Below, one piece after another: positions 58,651 through 64,000 of a stretch of 64,000 bases of DNA (positions within the stretch are counted from its first letter, which is position 1; each line of letters begins with the position of its first letter). This DNA is from Carnegiea gigantea. Taxonomy: Eukaryota; Streptophyta; Magnoliopsida; Caryophyllales; Cactaceae. Location: assembly GCA_029747015.1 (NCBI GenBank), contig JAKOGI010000140.1:989133-1053132 (forward strand), given 5' to 3'. The notes beneath the pieces are model-generated. The model worked only from the letters and a program-made list of their open reading frames with translations, was not told the origin of the DNA and made no database searches. The translations under genes were made by a program, and so were the position numbers.

Positions 58651-60691
58651 TATGGGTGGCAATGGGGTGGGTACGGAGCGGGTTTAACCGTACCCTCACT
58701 CATACCCATTTGAAAAATTAATACTCATACTCACATCCATACCCATTGGGTATTATGCAGTTATACTTATATCCATACCCACTGCGTATAAAGGGTATGC
58801 GGATTTTATTCGGGTACATATAGAAAAAAAAGAATTAAATGGGTTTGCGGATTTTATTCGGATACATATAGACAAAAAAGAATTAAACCCATTTTGTGCT
58901 CATATTCGACGTCAAATAGCTAATATGTCACATTAACACTAAGCTTCCAACGACATTTTATATCACATCAAATACACCTAAAACTTTACCAATCAAAGCA
59001 ATAAATTAGCACTTGACAATTACAGCTTTAACAAAATGTTCCGCCGAAGTCTTGAATATCATCCAACTCAAAGCAACTAGCAAAATATTCAAGCACAAGT
59101 AACAAATTAGAACTTTAAACAAACGGGTATGAGTTTTAGATGGGAAGATGTTCAACCTGAAATTTTGACATTTTTATACCCTTATACTATCTATTATTTG
59201 CTCAAAATAAATTATTAATTTAGGAGTTTAATATGGTTTTTGTTTGTTTTGTAGGCATTTGAAGAATAAATAAATAGCTTGGAAAAAAAAGAGAAATTGA
59301 ATTACAAAAGGGTTTGGATCAACAAGAAGCACTGGAGCAAGATAAAAGAAGGAAGAACTCAAGAACCAAGCCCAGCAGGCCATTCCCTCCTCTTTCCCTT
59401 CTCCCCTCTCTCACCAGGGCCCGTTTCGAGCCCAGTCCGAGAATCCCCTTTCCATTCTCCCTCTTCCCTTTTTCTTTCAAGTTGGCCTAGCCCGTTTGCT
59501 CCTCCTTTCTCAGCCCACACGGTTTTCCCTTTTCCCTTCTTCTTTCCTTTCCTTCTTCTTCCCCTCTCTGGGCCAGTCAGCAGCCCAGATGCTGCCAGCC
59601 CATGCCTCCCTTGCCTTCTCATTTAATTGGACACATGCACGGCACGTGCCAGACCTTGTCTTGCTCGTTGGGTCGGCGTTCCAGGGACACGAAACAGGGG
59701 GAGCAGAACAGGGCAACGTCCCTTCTTCTTTCTCCCCATTTGTATTCTCTCTCTAACTCATCTCCCTCTCATTCAAAGACCCCAAGTTCCACGACTTTTC
59801 ATTGCCATGGTTTCTTTTCCTTCTTCGTTCTTCGGCAGACCATAACCCAAGTACCAAGCCCGGCGGCGGTTTAGCTTCCACAACCGGAATTTCTTTCTCT
59901 CCTCCTTCAATCGCCATCCTTAATTATCCCATTACCACTTCCATACGTTACTCTTCATTACGATCATTAATTTGGCTGTTGAGGGTTCGGTTTTGGGGGG
60001 GAGGCTGGCTTGATAAACGAATGGGGAAGTAGCTAGAGAGCGGAGGAGGAACCCGAGAAGAGTGGTTCAACCCTTTTCAGTTTAGATTCAGGGCTTAGCT
60101 TTCAAGGATTAATGTAATTTTGCTTATCAATTAATGGTAGATTGAGGTTGTAATTTGGTTTTCATAAGTGTCATTCGAATTGCACAAGCCCTCATCTGCT
60201 TAAGTTTTGTTCGAATTGTTGAAGTTCTTGTTTCTGAAGCTTTGTTCGAATGAAGCAGGTTGTGATTTGTGGCCCTAACTCAAAATTATTTATAGTTTGA
60301 TGATCCATGCTCACTTCGGTGGTTTTGTTTGCAAGCCGGTGTTGGGTAATTTTTAGCACTTTTATTAATTTAGTTTAAAAGTTTTAGTAATCTAAATTTA
60401 CAATCATTCCTGAGGACGACATCCATAATTACTACAACGATAAACCGTACGCTTGCGGAAAATTCACAACAGAAGAGTATGAGACGGTACAGGGCGGGTA
60501 TTGATAAAACGAGTATGGGGCGGGTAGAACCTATACCAATATTCATACCCATGCTCATATTCATACCTATTTTTGCAATGCCCGTTTCATATCCTTTTTT
60601 TTTTTCTATTTTCACTGCCCATACCTATGCCTATATCCATTGGGACGGATTTTGTGAATTTTAGATGGATACACATTTTTTTGCCGGCCCA
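58651..60691. mobile_element. hAT-like MITE copy 1, hosting a solo LTR
   Basis: Homologous to the complete copy at 61718-62365: the left end TATGGGTGGCAATGGGGTGG with GGTACGGAGCGGGTTTA, and the right end ACATTTTTTTGCCGGCCCA. ATACCCAT repeats occur near both ends. It is split by the solo LTR at 59149-60471. A target duplication at its own ends is not evident. Confidence 0.7.
59149..60471 (+). mobile_element. Solo LTR with perfect 5-bp target duplication
   Basis: A 1323-bp block starts TGTTCAACCTG and ends TTCACAACA, flanked on both sides by GAAGA (59144-59148 and 60472-60476). No primer site, polypurine tract or coding region is present, so it is a solo LTR left by recombination. It has a CT-rich and GC-rich central part with CCCAGCCC-type repeats and an end typical of large plant LTR retrotransposons (GAGGACGACATCC, GTACGCTTGCGGAAAA). 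Overlapping frames on both strands at 59279-60032 come from this base composition and are not genes. Confidence 0.88.
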
Positions 60692-60884
60692 ACTGATGTT
60701 GTATCATCCCACAAGAAGGTGGTCACATTTGGGGTCAGTAGCTGGGTAAAGCCCAATCTAGGGTTGTCGCTTACCAATTAGCCCTCCGACAGCTAAGTAA
60801 GGTTGCAAAATGAGTGATGACAGTGTTGGGTGGGCAAATTTTTGTATTTCTTCATTTTGAAATTATATGAAAACATTTTTTTTC
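60692..60884. other. Short spacer
   Basis: Non-coding, nothing recognised. Confidence 0.4.
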
Positions 60885-61665
60885 ACTCTTTCTTTCAAGT
60901 TGAATTTGATTCTTTAGATCAGACGGATACTTGATTTATGAAGTTACATTATAGCAGGCTGACATTCGAGAATGGAGTATTGCATAGTCGAACGATCTGA
61001 GTTGTGGGTAAATGATGCTGCAAGTATATATATTTTTCATTTGTAAGTATATTTGCCATTAGCTTTATTAAAATATAGACATGTTTTGGTATCTTAGATT
61101 TAGTTTTATATGAAAATTATCAATCTAAATGTTGTGTGGCTTTTCATTGATGAACTTTGTTTTTCTATTAAAAAAAACTATTTTTCCTAATTTCCTTATT
61201 TTGAAGTCCTCTTATTTCCTGCCTTCCAATTTTAAGTTTACAAAAAGACAAGATACTTTTATAAACTTGCCAAAAAAATGTGTTATGTCATTAATTTTTC
61301 CGAATTTAGGGTTTTGAAATCATTGCAAATTAAATTAGAGGGGACAAAAATTAATAAAAGGGAAAAAGTTTTGAAAATTGCTTATGTACGAATTACGATC
61401 ATGTTTTATTTGCGCAGGTTCAACAACAATGATGTAATATACTCATCCTCATTTTTTATTTGAATAAAAAGGATAATTTTTTTTTTTTTTGGGGTGCAGA
61501 AGAGGGGTTAAGCCCCATGTGAAAAAGAATAAATTATGTGAAACAATACAGTGATGTAATATACTCATCCTCATTTTTTATTTGAATAAAAAGGATAAAT
61601 TATGTGGAATATCCTTGACCAGCTCTTTTCACAAAAATTTGCCTAGGCTGCGAGCTTCTAAGATA
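60885..61665. repeat. Duplicated segment, copy B
   Basis: Counterpart of 55870-56515. It contains an additional internal duplication: 46 identical bases occur at 61431-61476 and 61553-61598 (GATGTAATATACTCATCCTC onwards, to GGATAA). No coding region; small frames at 61129-61463 are AT-driven. Confidence 0.8.
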
Positions 61666-61679
61666 GAAGAGAACTTGGT

Positions 61680-62520
61680 TGAGGACTTCTTTGTAGCTCA
61701 GTTGGGTTGGCTCCAACTAGGGGTGTCAATGGGCAGGTACGGAGCGGGTTTAGTCATACCTTCAGCCACACTCGTTTTCAAAAGTAATATGCATACCTAT
61801 TTTCATACCCATTCGGTGTTGTAAAGTTATACTCATACCTATATCCACTAGGTATAGCAGGTATGCAAATTTTATATAGATACATATAAACAAAAAAGAG
61901 TTAAATCAATTTTATACCGATATTCGACATCAAATAGTCAATATTTTACATTAACACCCAACTTCCAATAACATATTATATCACGTCGAACACAACTAAA
62001 AGTTTATCAATCAAAACAATAAATTAGGTCTAACAAAATATCTCACCGAGACCTTGAATACCATACAACTCAAAGCAAGTAGCAAAACATCTGAGTGTTA
62101 GTAAAAAATTACAACTTTGAACAAATAGATATGAATTTTATATGAGGCGGATATGGGATGGGTATTAATAAAACAAGTATGGGCCGGGCAGGAATAGGGC
62201 TTGTAAGACCTATACCCACACCCTTACCCATACCTATGCCCATACCGATGTTAGAAATATCCGCCCCATGCCTATTTTTTTTTTCCATTTTCACCGCCTA
62301 TACCCACACTTACTGGGGCCAATTTTACGAGTTCTAAGCAGGTACATATTTTTTTATCGGCCCTAGCTCCGACCAATAGCTTATGCGATGCTTTCTGAGA
62401 GTGAAAGTGGCGGGGGGTTCGATCTTTCTTAGTCAAAGGTAGTAAATACCCCTAAATTATAAAAGTGAACTAAATAGCATTTGATCTCACTACACTTACC
62501 CTTTTCTTATATGATTAAAT
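61680..62520 (+). mobile_element. tRNA-derived SINE, copy 2, split by a MITE
   Basis: TTGTAGCTCAGTTGGG (61691-61705) is an almost perfect tRNA box A, and GGGTTCGATC (62415-62424) a box B. Between them lies the MITE at 61718-62365. Leaving that out, the boxes are about 60 nt apart and the sequence aligns with the SINE at 58328-58650. Confidence 0.65.
61718..62365. mobile_element. hAT-like MITE copy 2, complete
   Basis: A 648-bp non-coding element starts TAGGGGTGTCAATGGGCAGG and ends ATCGGCCCTA, flanked by GCTCCAAC (61710-61717) and GCTCCGAC (62366-62373), an 8-bp duplication with one mismatch, as for hAT. ATACCCAT/ATGGGTAT motifs crowd both ends. Same family as 58651-60691. Confidence 0.85.
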
Positions 62521-62691
62521 GATGTGACATGATCGAAAAAGTGATGTAGCCATTGGAAAAACGATGTGGCCTAATTTGCTGACTAGTAATATATAATATA
62601 TTTAATAACTCTTTTTTAATCAATTAATAATCAATTCATCGCATCTCAGAGGGAAAAAGCTTGATATGCTAACATGAAGTGTAGAACTATA

Positions 62692-63207
62692 TGTTGAGAT
62701 TCCTTCCTTAATTGGCAGGAATTCTCCTAGCTAAAAACAGCAAGAAAAACATAAAGAAAGTAAAAGAGTGAAGAAGTGCAAACGGAAGGTTTCAACATTT
62801 ATTTTTAGTAAAAGGTTAACGCTAACGTAGCTTTAGCATTCAATAATTCTGTGGTAAGAAACTACTTTGCAATCTTATAAATAGTAGAATATTTTTCTTT
62901 TGTAAATATACACAATCAAGTGATAAACACTTGAGGGAGAAGCCACCAGAAATTGGTGAGAGAGAGTTCATCCAAAATTAGGTGAGTGAATTTTTGTATA
63001 CCATCTGAGTGGGTGAGATATTGAGAGTATATCCTCTAAGTTATCTAGAGGAGTTGCATTTGTAATCCTACTATAAAATAGTGGAAGTATTTTTGGACTG
63101 ACAGTCCCGTGGTTTTTACTTTCATTTTTGGAGGGTTTTCCACGTAAAAATTCGTGTGTCCCCATCTATAATATTTATTTATTTTTATTGCCCATTTTAA
63201 TTGCACA
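62692..63207 (+). mobile_element. Ty1/copia LTR
   Basis: Begins TGTTGAGATTCC and ends about TTGCACA. A TATA box (CTTATAAATAG, 62875-62884) lies inside, with a downstream region containing ATCCTACTATAAAATAGTGG and CCGTGGTTTTTACTTTC as in copia LTRs. Directly followed, after about 20 bp, by the reverse transcriptase frame, with no primer site, gag or integrase between. The end position is approximate. Confidence 0.65.
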
Positions 63208-63226
63208 AAGAGGGAAAAGAATTTGT

Positions 63227-64000
63227 ATGCAAGAAGAAATGAAATCCTTGCATGAGAACCATACATATGATCTAGTGGAGTTGCCTAAGGAAAGAAAGGT
63301 CTTGAGAAACAAATGGGTGTGCAGACTCAAGAATGAGGAGAGTAACCCCAGACTGAGGTATAAAGCTCGTCTAGTAGTGAAAGGTTTCAATCAGAAGAAA
63401 GGGATAGATTTTGAAGAAATATTCTCTCCTGTTGTGAAAATGTCTTCAATCCGAGTTGTCCTTGGTCTAGCAGCTAGTCTAGACTTGGAAATAGAACAAC
63501 TCGACGTCAAGACTACGTTTTTACATGGTGACCTAGAGGAGGAAATATACATGGAGCAACCTGAAGGGTATGAAGTTGTAGGCAAAGAAAATTTGGTGTG
63601 CCGACTTCAGAAGAGCCTCTATGGTCTTAAACAAGCACCTCGACAATGGTATAAGAAATTCGATTCTTTTATGGCTAAGCATGATTTCAAGGAGACACTA
63701 ACTGACCATTGTGTCTTCGTAAAGAAATATGCTGGTGGGGATTTCATTATATTGTTGCTTTATGTTGATGATATGTTAATAGTTGGGCATGATCCAAAGA
63801 AAATTTATGCTTTAAAGAAGGCGCTGAGTAAATCATTTGCAATGAAGGATTTGGGAACAGCAAAGAAGATCCTTGGGATGAAAATAACTCGAGATAGATT
63901 AAGGAAGTTATTATGGTTATCCCAAGAGAGCTATGTTGAAAAATTATTGGAAAGATTCAACATGCATAAGGCTAAACCTGTTAGCACGCCTCTTGCTGGA
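63227..64000 (+). CDS. Ty1/copia reverse transcriptase (partial, runs off the window)
   Basis: 258 codons open to the last base. The frame matches the copia RVT_2 domain throughout: LPKERKVLRNKWVCRLKNE, RYKARLVVKGFNQKKGIDFE, FSPVVKMSSIRVVLGLAASL, QLDVKTTFLHGDLEEEIYME, SLYGLKQAPRQWYKKFDSFM, the catalytic LLYVDDMLIVG (intact Asp-Asp near residue 181), and GMKITRDRLRKLLWLSQESY. This enzyme copies element RNA within virus-like particles. The first ATG (63227) is only the first Met in the retained part of the polyprotein; gag, protease and integrase are absent because the upstream part is deleted up to the LTR. With no stop or frameshift in the seen part, the insertion appears young, or the frame is under constraint. 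Confidence 0.95.
   Translation, partial: MQEEMKSLHENHTYDLVELPKERKVLRNKWVCRLKNEESNPRLRYKARLVVKGFNQKKGIDFEEIFSPVVKMSSIRVVLGLAASLDLEIEQLDVKTTFLHGDLEEEIYMEQPEGYEVVGKENLVCRLQKSLYGLKQAPRQWYKKFDSFMAKHDFKETLTDHCVFVKKYAGGDFIILLLYVDDMLIVGHDPKKIYALKKALSKSFAMKDLGTAKKILGMKITRDRLRKLLWLSQESYVEKLLERFNMHKAKPVSTPLAG

Noticed and set aside
59279..60032. Several overlapping frames of 60-115 codons on both strands
   Set aside because: They result from CT/GC-rich composition of the solo LTR and lack any motif.
63045..63585. Minus-strand frames over the copia element
   Set aside because: Antisense of the clearly coding plus-strand reverse transcriptase or of the LTR.

Overview
This window is nuclear DNA from a flowering plant. 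The evidence is an intronless plant-type CHMP1/VPS46 gene, a DEVIL/ROTUNDIFOLIA-FOUR (DVL/RTFL) small-peptide gene, Cassandra retrotransposons with 5S rRNA-derived LTRs, plant L1-type LINEs, Ty3/gypsy and Ty1/copia elements, hAT-type MITEs, tRNA-derived SINEs and an integrated caulimovirid (plant pararetrovirus). I cannot name the species. Only two host genes are well supported; almost everything else is mobile-element DNA in several layers of nesting, or AT-rich spacer.

Layout. 1-13.5 kb: AT-rich spacer with a (TA)n microsatellite, the DVL/RTFL gene (2110-2241), two Cassandra copies (3749-4456 and about 12737-13553) and small MITE/SINE remnants. 13.55-19.74 kb: a decayed caulimovirid on the minus strand. 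It has a tRNA-Met primer site, coat-protein-like ORF with zinc knuckle, movement protein, protease, reverse transcriptase, RNase H, an ORF in the transactivator position, then a promoter and poly(A) signal. Coat before movement protein resembles cavemo-/solendoviruses. 20.26-21.18 kb: a hAT-like element ending 243 bp before CHMP1. 21.42-22.03 kb: CHMP1, with CCCTAA repeats in its leader.

23.9-48.3 kb: a diverged tandem array of an unrecognised 1.8-2.0 kb unit, about six copies, split by a 13.5 kb transposon nest (30.5-44 kb). The nest holds a minus-strand LTR cut by a 5'-truncated LINE, which is itself cut by a hAT element. Next to it is a plus-strand gypsy element whose gag is cut by a second, nearly full-length LINE, and whose LTR runs into an unassigned open frame. 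Array unit 5 is cut by a MITE that carries an LTR-like insertion.

48.3-64 kb: spacer with microsatellites, SINEs, a MITE with GTTGGTAAA-type repeats, a segment of about 0.6 kb present twice (55.9 and 60.9 kb), a tandem repeat of about 360 bp (56.9-57.8 kb), a solo LTR with a perfect 5-bp target duplication inside a hAT-like MITE (58.65-60.69 kb), a second copy of that MITE inside a SINE, and a copia LTR joined almost directly to an uninterrupted reverse-transcriptase frame that runs off the window. I found no CRISPR array, no intact tRNA or rRNA gene, and no clearly new molecular system. The least explained items are the tandem array and the unassigned frame at 43.6-43.86 kb.
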